Part shown: one piece after another, positions 42,972 through 54,640 of the stretch
Numbering within the stretch: the stretch's first letter is position 1
How the letters are laid out: every line of letters begins with the position of its first letter
NCBI GenBank assembly: GCA_037176905.1
Contig: JBBBWG010011446.1
Span: 1 to 64,000 of the forward strand
Direction of reading: 5' to 3'
Source of the DNA: Azolla pinnata
Taxonomy: Eukaryota; Streptophyta; Polypodiopsida; Salviniales; Salviniaceae
DNA length: 64,000 bases
The notes under the pieces: model-generated
What the model was told of the DNA's origin: nothing
Database searches by the model: none
Seen by the model: only the letters and a program-made list of their open reading frames with translations
Program-made: the position numbers and the translations under genes

Positions 42972-45609
42972 ATATTAATTGATTAACCAAAGTTAGTAAT
43001 TTTAGAATCTAATTAGTTGATTGACGCATCGATTTGAATGTCAATCGATTGCTTGCGCGTAAACTTTTAAACATAGGCATTAATTCGTAAGCAATGTCTA
43101 GTTTTAGCAGGTGTTAAAATGTAATTTATAATTTTGTTAGGCATGTTTTGATAATTCTTCCATTCATATAGATTGCCGAATCGACTCCGATGTCCTATCA
43201 ATGCAGGAACAAGCCAATTATATGATGGCGTGTCATAAAGTTTTTTGGTCAGCTACTCGTGCACAATGAGCCATCAATGCGTTATTTTGGCTCTATAATG
43301 CACCCGCGTGTACATATAGTTACATCAACAATGAGCGCAAAATATCCCGAATCGGATCGGCTGATGCTGCTTAATTATGACATGTTGTGATCATTAGAGA
43401 CAAGCGTATGACAGATTAATTATATGTTGACGGGTCACAAATCGATCGATCATTAATCATCACAAACCGACAACTACTGATGATTAATAATCGATCAATT
43501 CGACATGGAGCCGGACGATAATATGTCCATGAGATTCGTACTAGAGCCCAATGATGTTTCTTCTCCTCTTGCATAATAATATCGATCTACTACCGACCTT
43601 ACAATCAAGACGTATTAAACGCCGTACTCGGATTTTCAAACGTATATAATAATTATTACGATCACGTTTCCATCGGGACTCAAAGTCCACATGATCAACG
43701 GGACCAGGCTGGCGGGTGATCGTCGTCGAATCCCATTATACGTATGTACGTAGGTATGTGTAACGTACGTTGTACGTGCGTACAATGTATGTACAACGAG
43801 CGGATTATTGTCTTAGCCGCGAGCCCCGTTCGCATTCATCCTTCATCGCGACCGTTAACTCCGATCCATCGAAACTCGTCCGTTTACTATAAATCGACAT
43901 CAAAGCATTTTTTTTTTTTGCCCGATGTGCCTGCACAGCACTGCTGATGCATTAAACCTCCGAATCGTCGATACTGTTACTGTAGGAAAAATATATCCAA
44001 TGGTAACCCATTAAAGCTGCAACCCCTGTCAATGGCTTTTTGCGAGCAATCGGAGTACACGAAAAAGGGAAGTCGTTGAGCTTGTTACAGTCTTGGTATT
44101 GTTCACATACATGAGCTGATCTCCCGGATCAACGGGAACTAACATATATTTTCATGATGTTTACCGGAGTGGAATCAACGATGTTTCATGGGAGAAATAG
44201 AGGTCTTATTTATATAGTCTAGGAGCCTGCCATTAAAGGCGGGTTAGACAAGCTCATGGTGGAGATAGATTTGGAGCACTAGACAATCAAAAGCACTAAG
44301 CACTCTCTCCAGGGTGATGGTGGAGGGGCCAAAGAAAACAAGCCAACTTTAGTCGATCGATCGCTCGATCGATCAATCTTTGTTGTGCATTGATTGAATT
44401 GGGTGGCATGAAAAGTTAGATGCGTTCCGAGCATCAAAACGACATATTTTGTTCTCCATTTTCACCTCAAAGAAGGCACTCAGCCAAAAGTGGGTGGGCA
44501 TTATCGCGATGCTTGCTTGAGTTAGTTAAATGATGATAGCGAATCATTCCCCGAAGAAGCATACTTCGTAACTACCTTTAGCGGAAATTGCATCGTGCTC
44601 TTTTGTGTTTTTTGTTTTTTTTTTGTTTATGCCAGAATCGGAAAAATTCCTCCACATCTGCTATCGGAGAGGGTGCGGAATCCGTATCATTTTTTAGTAC
44701 CCAATGCTTTCGCGGCAATGATAATCATCATCTTTATCATCTTCATCCTCATCTCCACCAGCATAATTAATGTGTTTGTTCATGCATGTTTTCAATCTGA
44801 TTAAGCAAAATAATGGCTTCTCTTTTTTCTTGCCATCAATCAGCCCATCTTTAAATTATGCTCAGAGTGGAGAGCTTTTATCGGTCTTCTTTTCAATTCC
44901 AGTGTTGATTGGCATCTGTGTATGTTCTTCGCATACTTTCCAAAACATCATTCGGTGCTACATTGGGATCTAGAATGCTTTCTTGCAGTTGCTCCAGCTA
45001 TTTGGAAAATATATTTTCAAGCAAGATTTTCACCCTCCTGGGCAATGGACATTGTTGTTCAGTATGCACAAAATAGTACAGAACAGTGAACAGAGATACT
45101 GATAGCATCTTCAGTTTTGTGGATCCCAAAGTTTACTGCTAAACACGTTCTTATATAGCCATTCTGGGTTACAAATATCTCTTCTACAACAGATGATATG
45201 ATTCTCAGAACAGGGAACATCTCCATGCCACATGGACCACCAAAAGTGAAAAAAACTGCAAATGAGATTGGCATTCTCAGTTGGAAATAATCAAAAACCT
45301 TATTTTCGATACAAATCAAAAGTCATTCTTCATACATTCATTGATGGAATTTTGAGTAGGGGGTGGAAAAGGCATACACGCACACACTTATATATATATA
45401 TATATGTATGTACATTGTATGCAGCCAAAGTCCTTGTTGTCAGGTTTTCTGAGATTACACATACCTTGGCATGGTTTAAACTCTAAACTGGCTTCAATGG
45501 AAGCTCTACCACTCCACATTATTGCAAGATCCTGCAGTCCTCTGAATATTTCCTCTACTAGCTAGCTTATAGGAAATGTGCACTTGATTTGTTATGTCGA
45601 ACGGCCGAT
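42972..45609. other. 2.6 kb without a recognised gene
   Basis: AT-rich sequence with short frames only. An ACGTAC/GTACGT-rich patch lies at 43739-43797, GATCGATCG clusters occur near 43441 and 44338, and a TATTTATATAG box lies at about 44208. The right part (about 45000-45609) is probably the 3' UTR of the acyl-CoA synthetase gene. Confidence 0.4.
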
Positions 45610-48600
45610 TCAATGGCCATATAGCTTGTTGATTTCACCCTACAAAGACACAAGAAAAAAAACATGGTAAAGAACGAGTGACCCTCAAAACATAAAACCT
45701 GAACAACTGAATCAACTTAGACAAATAGTGATATGTATATCTATCTATCTATATATTTGTTTGTTTGTTTGTTTATTGTTCGTTTCTCCTAGGTTGGGCC
45801 CATACAAAGATTTTTCTCCTCTCTCGATGATTGGAGATATTGTATGAGTTTGTGGGGTTTATGGTTTAGGCCTTTACTTCAAATTATGCACACTAAGCAA
45901 GTTTTCCAAAATTCTTTCCATGCATGTACTCTGCAAGATTGATATCATTTGTGATACGAAAACAAGCTGGGCATGCAAATCGTTCTTAGCATATATAACA
46001 TTACACTGTAAAAACAGGCATTGCACTGTAATCAATTGATGAGCCCCATTTGTTTCTCGGCATTCTTTGCAAATGCACATGGCAGTGTAATTTAGTGCCG
46101 CATTGCAATGGAATGAATGAATCAGCGAACATAAAAGCTACACTGGTTTCATGATTGTTCCATCACTCATCCGAAACCGATGTGTTATACATAGAATGTG
46201 GAAGGACTGTGTGCTTAATGCTTGAACAACATGCAGCTTTATATCAGAGCGCACAAAATATGACAAATGGATCATTCATGTACACGTCTGCATGGGGTTT
46301 TAGTGCGTCACATGGCAGGAATGACAAACAGATATGATGAAAAAACGATCATGGTGCATCATAAGATATTCTGAATTTGAAACACGAAGATATATCCGAA
46401 ATCCCATCGTTTGGTTCGTACCTTGTAATAAGCCAACAACTGCGGCCTCTTCTTTTTATATGTTGGCGTGATCAAATCTCGCTCCACGTCAAAAGGAACA
46501 GGATCTACATGAATGGCTTTAAGGATTTCAAAGCCACGTAACTGCAAAGAAGATACAATGTTTCAAAGAAGGAACACTTTTTATGATTATTACATCCTAT
46601 TTGAACTCATCTGAATGGGAAACATTGACTCAAACTAATTAGCTACCAACTTCAAATACAATAACTAATAAGGATCTATCTTAGAATAGAACCTCTAGAA
46701 TTGTTACATTACATGTAGAATGCCATTTCTCTTTAATTATATCACATTGGTTTTCACCAGAAAACTAAATAGCTTTTCTTGAAGCCTGTGTTCCCACTCG
46801 AATATGCGTTGCATCCACAGTAGTACGTTTATTAAAGGAAATTTAGCTATTTTTTTCTGCCAACAAATATGAGCCGCCTATTTCATTGGCTATCTCAAAT
46901 ATATATTTGCTGATAAGACTATTGCAGGAGTGCCAACAAAATTTATTTTACAATAAAATACCCAGCATTATATTTAGCTCCTTTAAATTTTCCAGAAAAA
47001 ACGGTGTTATATTTAGCCCCTTTAAATTTCCCATGACAAGCTAGTAATGTCCCCCATTTCACCTATTGTAGTGTAGTATGTTCGTTCAAAAGCAAATTAC
47101 CTTCTGCTTTCTGCCAATAGATATGAGATCCTCCAAGAGGAATCGTTGCACCTTTTTGTCGATGCACAGATCTGCAAAAGTTCCTTTACATCCGTTTGCA
47201 GATCCCCATTTCATAAGAGATTCTTCATTAGGCACAACTACAGCCACCAGAGACGATTCGAAGCTGTTGCCATACACCCATATCTGTTCGACATACATAC
47301 TCATCCCATACACCATCTCAAGATGCTCAACGGCAATATATTCTCCCTGGGCCAGCTTAAAAATGTTCTTCTTCCTGTCAATAATTTTCAACGATCCATT
47401 TGGTTGCCACTCGCCGATATCACCTATGTCGAATTCAATCAAGAGTTATACTCTCGAGCTCATGCAATCACTCATCCAGAACACATTCACATACGGGTTA
47501 GCACATAGTTGATACATCTTTCTTACCTGTGTGGAACCAACCATCCACCAGAACTTCTCTAGTCAGATCCTCTCGCTTATAGTAACCAGAAAACATGATC
47601 TTGCTTCGCATACAGATCTCTCCCCGAGGAACTGGACCCAAGGCATCATAGCCCATCTCAGGTACAGACTCTAGCCTCACTTCAACACTAGGTGATTGAA
47701 CTCCAACAGTACCAACCATCGACATGTTATTTGGCACGCAACAGAAGCTACCAGCACATGTCTCAGTCAGACCTTTACAGAACAAACCAAGGTTTTTTAT
47801 CAGTATCAAATGCTTTCAGTTCATGTGCGGGAGTTACATGTCTGTGTTAGTGTGCACATGCCCTATGACCTCACCATATCCTTGCACCATCATTGCACAC
47901 AGAGTTACCCTCAGGAACTCCTCTACATGCGACGCCAGTGGTGCGGCTCCAGACATAAGTAGCCTGACCTTGCCCCCAAGAGCTTTCATTATCTGAATTT
48001 AAAGGATCGATTGATTTTATGTCCAGAAAAATATAATGTGATAAAGCTTATAGCTGTGACCTTACCTTTCTGAAAATCAGCTTATCTGCCAAGGGAGAAG
48101 CTTTATCCTGTTTATATCCCATCTTCATCCAGAATAGTTTGCTGCAGCATATTAAAGAGAAAGAGAACAGTCATGGGGCCATTTGAAGCTTTCTAGGAGA
48201 ATGAAAACCAGAATTTTACGTTAGAACAGCCCAACTATTTATTTCCAGGACTTACTATTTGTAACATAGTTTGAACAGCAATTTGAGGTGGAATGGTGCT
48301 CCACTCAACCGTAATTGACTACCTAGTAATCAGAAGATCATTCAATACATCATGATCAATCGGTATTACACCACAACATTACCATAGTGTGCCGAAAAGT
48401 AAACCTGAATAGATCCGATCGAAGACCCTAGGTACCCCTGCAAATAGTGACGGCTTTAACTCTTGTAGATCCTCTAAAAGCAATTTCGGATCCTTCATAC
48501 ACAGAAAATGTTGTTAATCCCTTGAAGTGATTGGTTTTAGATTGATAATAGAGACACAAAGGAACGCACCCCCCTCCAGTATCCGATTGAAGCACCTTGG

Positions 48601-51600
48601 TGAATGAAGAGTTCTTCAATGATCCTGTCAAAAATGTGAGCTAATGGTAGAAAGGAGAAGTAGGAATCTTCGGTTGTCATCTGGACAAATAACAGTTATG
48701 GCAACGTATCAGTAAAATGTAAGATTAGAGTAAATCATTCATGAGGGAACAATAAGTAAAGTATCTCCATTGCTTATGACTCAATGATGAACAAACGCCC
48801 AAAACTATGTTGTAAAATATTTGTGCACAAGTGGAAGTTTGTGTAATTTTTTGGCAGATTAATCTCAGAATCCTTGCTGCCTTCGCATGTTGTGTGTTTT
48901 TCTAAGCATGCACCTGCAATTGTGGATTCTAAATCCTCAGTTTACACTCCAATGTCCTTTCCATTTATATGACACATGCTTCTAAGTTTATTTCACAATC
49001 CCCTTGCCACTTGCACGTTACATGCTTTTAAACAATGCAACTCCAAGACATTCATCCTTCTTACAAACACTAGAAGGCATACCAAATCATGCTTACAGAT
49101 AAAAGACATGGAACCGCTATCACAGGGGTTCAGACCACAATATTTCAGAGTTTCCAACCATCATAACTTTTGTACAATCTGCATGCTCTGCATGAACAGC
49201 CCCCCCCCCCTTGCACAAGCTTCAAACGAAGAAGCAAATGTTAAACAATATGACACAATATAAGGACCATCAGATAATGCAATAAAGATGAAAGCCCACA
49301 TTCCATGAAGTTTGGCAATATGGCTTGTTTTAAATACACTAAAGCAGGAGGATGCAATGGTGATACGCTCCAAACTGGTCTCTCTTTTCCACAAATAAGC
49401 GCAAGGAGTGTTTAAGTTGAGAAACTGTGCTTCATACGTGGAACCCTCAAAATGCAATTAGCAACATGTATTTTGATCACCAATTTGTGAATTTTTAACT
49501 AATAGAGAGGATTACATTCTGAAAAGAGAAAAGACTTAAATACCTTTTCTTCAAAATGAGAAAGCCAATAATCAACAGCACCCATCTGCAGCGACACTGA
49601 CTCATGGGTAAGCAAAACTCCCTTCGGCTCTCCTGTAGTGCCGCTTGTATACATGATTGTACAGAGGTCTAGGCCTCGTGGAGGAGTCAAATCAACTGGG
49701 TTTCTCTTCCCCTACATCAACACAAGAGACGTATTGATTGATAAACACTTAGAATCTAGTTAGCAAACCAAAGAAACAAACAGCTGCACATTGAAATGAA
49801 TACAAATCATATACCAGATCCAAAAACTCTTCCCACGAATAAGTTTTTATGCCGTTCGATTCAAACTGACTTCTCTGACCTTCCGGAATACCAGTAAAAC
49901 TCACCACAACTAGAGAAAATGACAAGAGAAAAGAGGCGGTGCCACATTTCTGAAACTGTTCTTACATGCATTTATTTAAGAAACTGCTGTGACTTTTAAC
50001 TTACCTTTGAGGAATTTCAAGCAAGCTGACAAACACTTCAGCAACTATATTACACCAAAAGAGAAAAATGAGATTAAAAAGAAGCTTAAAAAAAAAAGGC
50101 AAAAAGAATCCATGTTTAAAACAAGGAACCCATGACTAAGGTGATTTTGATAAACAGGAAATTTTGAGATAAATTACCTCTGGCAACTTGGCCTCTTGTA
50201 CAAATGCTATAGGTATCTCTGCATGGTTGATTATGAATTGCACAGCATTTTCTCCTGTTTGATATCATTCAGATTTTCAATGATAGGGCCCACATAACTG
50301 ATACATTTGAAAGGCATGCTTGACTAAGATGAAGCGGTACCTAGACTGTCATACAAGGGAACACAACAGATCGAATGCCCATTGCAAGCCTACGAATCAA
50401 GAGATGGAGAGATGAGAACAAAATGGATTCACATTCTGTATCATCAACTTTCAGAAATTCAGGTCATACCTCCATTGCAATTGTCCACTCTGGACAATTC
50501 ACTCCATAGATGCCACATTTATCCCTCTGAAAGATCATGAGCTTAATTTCAAAAGAATTCCTCCAAATACCATGCAAAAGTGTAGCTTAATGGTAAAAGA
50601 TGATCTCTAATTTCTTGAGATATACTACTCAAAATTTGGTTTAGTAAGCTCACTGGTCCTATCCCACATGTCCTCATAGCCGAGCCAATATCCAGGACGC
50701 GATCATAAACTTCTTGATAGGTTAACCACACGTATTTTCCAGCCTATAGAGAAATCGTTTCAGTAGAAGAGAAGCTTTTTAAGAAAAATGGTCATGATGT
50801 AGAGAAAGAAGCCCTAAACCCCAAACCCCCGAACACAGAAAAGTGAGAAAAACAAGCAGCACCTTGCCATTTACAACTTCACGGCGACCCAGTAATTTGT
50901 TGTTCGGATACTGCTGAACTGATTGGCTGTCAAGCAAAACTCAAGAAATCAATCAGCTTTCATACATTTGATTCCGACGATGGGTTAATGGTATGTGCTA
51001 AGAAGAGATTCCATGTTTTCACACAACATTGCTGCAAGGTAGCCTTGTACATAGAAATCGTACACACGAATCCGCATATAAGGTTTTTGAAAAGATTTTA
51101 CAAATCTTTTAGAAGACGTACTTTATTGGTAAGAATTCCTTGATATTCCTAAAATATCTGCTTCAGATTGTGATTCTCTAAAAGCTCCTCGCAATTAGTG
51201 GTGTGATCCTGATGGGTGATGATACCCAAATCGACTTACAGCTCGAGCACAAACAAGAAGTGGAAAGTTCTAGCACTAGCGTGGATCCATATCTATGGCA
51301 AGATTAGTTGTCGGTCGAGGAATGACATGATTTAGGGTTTCGAGCTAGCTGAGATCGAAACGAAGAGGAAGACGCAAGCGACGAGGGAAGAAACGAGAGG
51401 TAGCTGTAAAAATGCAGGAGGTGTCAACATAAAGAGAGTTGCTTGCCAGCCACATACGGAACAAGGGATCCTGAACACCAATCAGATTATAAGGCAACAA
51501 GAAAGAATAGCACAAAACCTAACGCCTTCCGAAGTGGAAGTAATTCAGCTATGATGGACTTCCGAGAAGGGAATAATTGAAAAAAAGAGCGGGGGAGGGG

Positions 51601-51753
51601 GCAGAGAAAGAAAGAAAAGGAGATATGGTTTCTCGATATACAGAAGAACAATCAAGAATCATAAGCAAGGAACGAAGCTCAGAACACAAAGAATCGGAAC
51701 AAGGAACATTTACCACGGCGAGAAAGCTCAGCTCGGGTGAGCCATAACAAGCA

Positions 51754-51800
<47 letters not shown>

Positions 51801-52143
51801 CAAGGGCCGGCGGCGGAAGTGCGGTGCAAAGGAGGTACAAAGACCCGATGCATTGCAGCATATATAGAGAACCCGGGCGGCGTGTGCCGATGAGCTCGGC
51901 TATGGCAAAGATCGAGGATCGACGAGGAAAACAGTGGGCGTACCTGAAGATATCCCAGCAGGAATCGATCCCGGGGGGAGAGGGAGGGGGGAAGGCGTAT
52001 CGGGCGAGGACGCTGCGGTACACAGGGCCGACGGAGGGGGCGCCATGAGCGGGGGAGGGTATGGCGTCTTCGACCTGAACGCGGTAGTCGGGGAGGGAGT
52101 AGATATCGGAGTTGCCACCGAGGGAGCGAGGGGAGGACACCAT
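45610..52143 (-). CDS. LACS: Long-chain acyl-CoA synthetase (AMP-forming), plant LACS family
   Basis: Activates free fatty acids to acyl-CoA with ATP for wax, cutin and lipid synthesis. Eighteen exons in reading order: 52143-51944, 50926-50863, 50743-50654, 50526-50470, 50389-50341, 50254-50178, 50044-50005, 49909-49815, 49711-49544, 48680-48570, 48492-48405, 48322-48256, 48141-48066, 47992-47875, 47772-47527, 47423-47101, 46541-46422, 45639-45610. All phases agree; the product is 672 residues against about 660-670 for plant LACS1-4. Motifs: [37 protein letters not shown], the P-loop [11 protein letters not shown] (245-255), [26 protein letters not shown] (from about 432), [38 protein letters not shown], and [16 protein letters not shown]. 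There is no C-terminal peroxisomal SKL-type signal (end KLYGH), which suggests the ER group; exact orthology is not assigned. Confidence 0.96.
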
Positions 52144-52499
52144 AGCTAGAGCTCTAGGCTTCGGAGCCGGGAGCTCTGTGCAGCGGGCGATGGCGATGGC
52201 GATGGCGGGGAGGAAGCAGAGGACGAGGACGACGCAGAGGACGAAGAAGAAGAAGAAGAAGAAGAAGACAGTGAAGTGAAGTGAAGTGAAGTGAATGCAA
52301 AAAGAAGAAGAAGAAGAAGAAGAAGAAGAAAATGTTCTTTGTTTTCTTTTGTCCATGGAATTGAATGAAGGAAAGTTGTTGGAGGGGCCAACCAACGAAC
52401 TTACCTAACACACCCAACAAGAAGAGAAGAGAAGAGAGAAAAGAAGCAAAGAAAACAATGTCACAGGACACGGACAAGTGTCTCTCTGAGAAAGTTTTC
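52144..52499 (-). promoter_or_regulatory. Leader/proximal promoter of the LACS gene
   Basis: Contains GAAGAA runs at 52239-52267 and 52300-52330 (a C/U-rich tract on the LACS transcript) separated by four GTGAA units (52269-52294). No TATA box is evident. The placement of the leader is inferred from the start codon at 52143. Confidence 0.45.
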
Positions 52500-52895
52500 G
52501 CGGATCGGCCCGCGTTCGGATTCGATCTCGGAGGAGTAATGCGCGGGTCCGCAGAAATCGGAGCAGAGCGCTGGCGCCGATTCGCAGATCTGCGATCGAA
52601 GCAGGTCGATGCGCAGACCAGCGATCGGAGCAGAGCGATTCGTAGATCTGCTATGTTACCGGGACCTAGCGATTCGTAGATCTGTAATTGGAGCGGTAAT
52701 GCGCCGGAATCTGTAGTCGGAGGAGTAATTCTGTAGAATTTGTGGAATTTGTAGTCGGCGGAGGAGTAATATTTTGTAGAATTTGCGATCGGAGCGATAA
52801 TGCGCCGGAATCTGTAGTCGGAGGAGGAGTAATATTTCGTCGAATCTGCGATCGGTGCAGTAATGCGCAGTTCTGTAATCGGAGTGGTAATCCGG
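52500..52895. repeat. Degenerate minisatellite upstream of LACS
   Basis: Variants of CGGAGCGGTAATGCGCCGG, AATCTGTAGTCGGAGGAGTA and AGATCTGCGATCGGAGCAG recur. The best pair is near 52691 and 52790, about 100 bp apart. Copies are imperfect. Confidence 0.7.
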
Positions 52896-54479
52896 AGGCC
52901 TGACCTGACTAGACCGCTGTGTTGAATCCGAGCTGGATCCGCCCGATCGCAGAGATCTCGCGCTCTTCGATTCACTTCAAAAACCGAGGGTTTCGAAGCG
53001 TATGATCGAGAGTTTTCAGTGCAGCGGATCGAGAGGCCGCAAGTTTGAGATATGGTCGAGTTTTTCCGTCGATCGACGATCCCGACCGTTTAGTAATCGG
53101 AATAAGGCACATGAAGCATATCAGAGCAGAGTAGAGCAGATTAGAAACTTCTTCCGATAGCTGTCGAGTAAGCGTTGATTGACTTTAAAACATTAGAAGG
53201 GATGAAAAACCGAGTTTTTCGATGTAGCGAATCGAGAGGTCGCAAGTTCGAATCCGGCCAGTTAAATTTTTTCACGGGGAACTAATCGGACAGCCGAGAT
53301 GACGACGGTAACTGGCATTTTTACCGCGACTCGATGGATAGATCGATCGACAGACAGAGAAGCTACCAAAAAGAGAAGCGATTCATCAATGACTCGGTTT
53401 CGTTCGACTCACTGCAACTTGCGCCCATCAAAGTCAAGACAGACATTGGGTTTACTCAAAGCTGACAGTTCATTCATTCATTCATTCCATTCATTCCATC
53501 TGCCTTCTTTCCTTTCCCCAAAGAGTTTAATTAATGACATTCATGTATCGAGGGCCCAAAAACATCTTGTTTTTTTTCTCAAAAAGATTCATCGTTAGTA
53601 AAAAGAAGAGTCATATGCACATACATAAGAGTTTTGAGATAGCGATTCATTACCGATCTTCCTATACAATATTTGCAAAATTGAAATTTTCTTCCTGAAT
53701 GTGAGGAACATATCTATGTGATTTGTTTGGTATGCCTGCTCCAGATTGTAAACTTGATTCAAGAAATTTCCTGCATATAGCTTGCATTTTCTCAAGGAAA
53801 AACCTATTTCGGGGGGAGAGAATAGTGCCACTCCAAATGCATTAAATTGCTTGAAAGTATCTGAGCTGCTTTCCGCCGTTGAATAAAATTAAGCTTTCGC
53901 GAAGTATCCATGCCGGTTTACCTACTCATCGCCTCAAATTGCCCTCTCAGCGTACGACATAAATCCTCCCATATATGGTCCTCACCATCTCTTCCAAAGG
54001 TAGGAAAACGATCGTCAAATACTACGCTGCTGCATCTTCCTTTCGATATCTGCTGCATGGTTAAACTGCTTATAAGCGTCCAAACATCCGCAAACTCTAG
54101 CTAATATCCTGCACAGGATCTCAACACAAAGGTCGAAGCTTCATCCTCCTCAACATGATGGATGTAAGATCGAGATAATTGCGTGGACTTGGGAATCCGA
54201 ATCAGGGCCACCACCGCCCGCTCCAAATTTCCGTCTTTGCTCCGCAAAGTCTGGTTTCACACTTGCCGGACAACGGACAGCGACCACCGCTGCACAGCCC
54301 TTTCAGGGGCCACAAATCGATCGACGTGAAGCGAAGCAAGCAACAGACTGCAGATGGATCGACTAGATCCATTGAATCGAGCCCTAAGTATGTATGGATG
54401 GGCCAATCGATCTGAGATCGATTTTTTCGGGTTCTCGAAGAAAACCACTCACCAAATTTAGCTCCACTCCATCAGTTTC
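52896..54479. other. Intergenic region between LACS (-) and the thioredoxin-fold gene (+)
   Basis: Includes a diverged duplication (52978-53050 and 53205-53262) of AAACCGAGTTTTTCGA, GATCGAGAGGTCGCAAGTT; the second copy carries a tRNA B-box-like AGTTCGAATCC. CATTCATTC repeats lie near 53472-53500. Other frames (up to 78 codons) look random. Confidence 0.45.
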
Positions 54480-54640
54480 TCTTCTCTTCTCTGTTCTGTT
54501 CTGTTTTGTTCTGTTCTTGCTCTTCTTCTTCTTCTTCTTCTTCTTCCTTCTTCTTCTTCTTCTTTCCTTTTTGCTTTCTGCTTTTCTGCTTTTCCTTGTT
54601 GCTTTCTGCTTTCTTTGCTTTTCTGCAGAGAGAGCGAGCT
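54480..54640 (+). promoter_or_regulatory. Pyrimidine-rich leader of the thioredoxin-fold gene
   Basis: Continuous TTC/TTG/CTG-rich sequence (TCTGTTCTG, CTTCTTCTT, TTTCTGCTTTTCTGC) runs up to a purine patch AGAGAGAGCGAGCT directly before the ATG at 54641. It resembles the leader of the zinc finger gene at 7546-7680. Confidence 0.5.

Noticed and set aside
53229-53262. Complete tRNA gene
   Set aside because: The T-loop sequence is tRNA-like, but the T stem does not pair and no acceptor or anticodon arm can be drawn.
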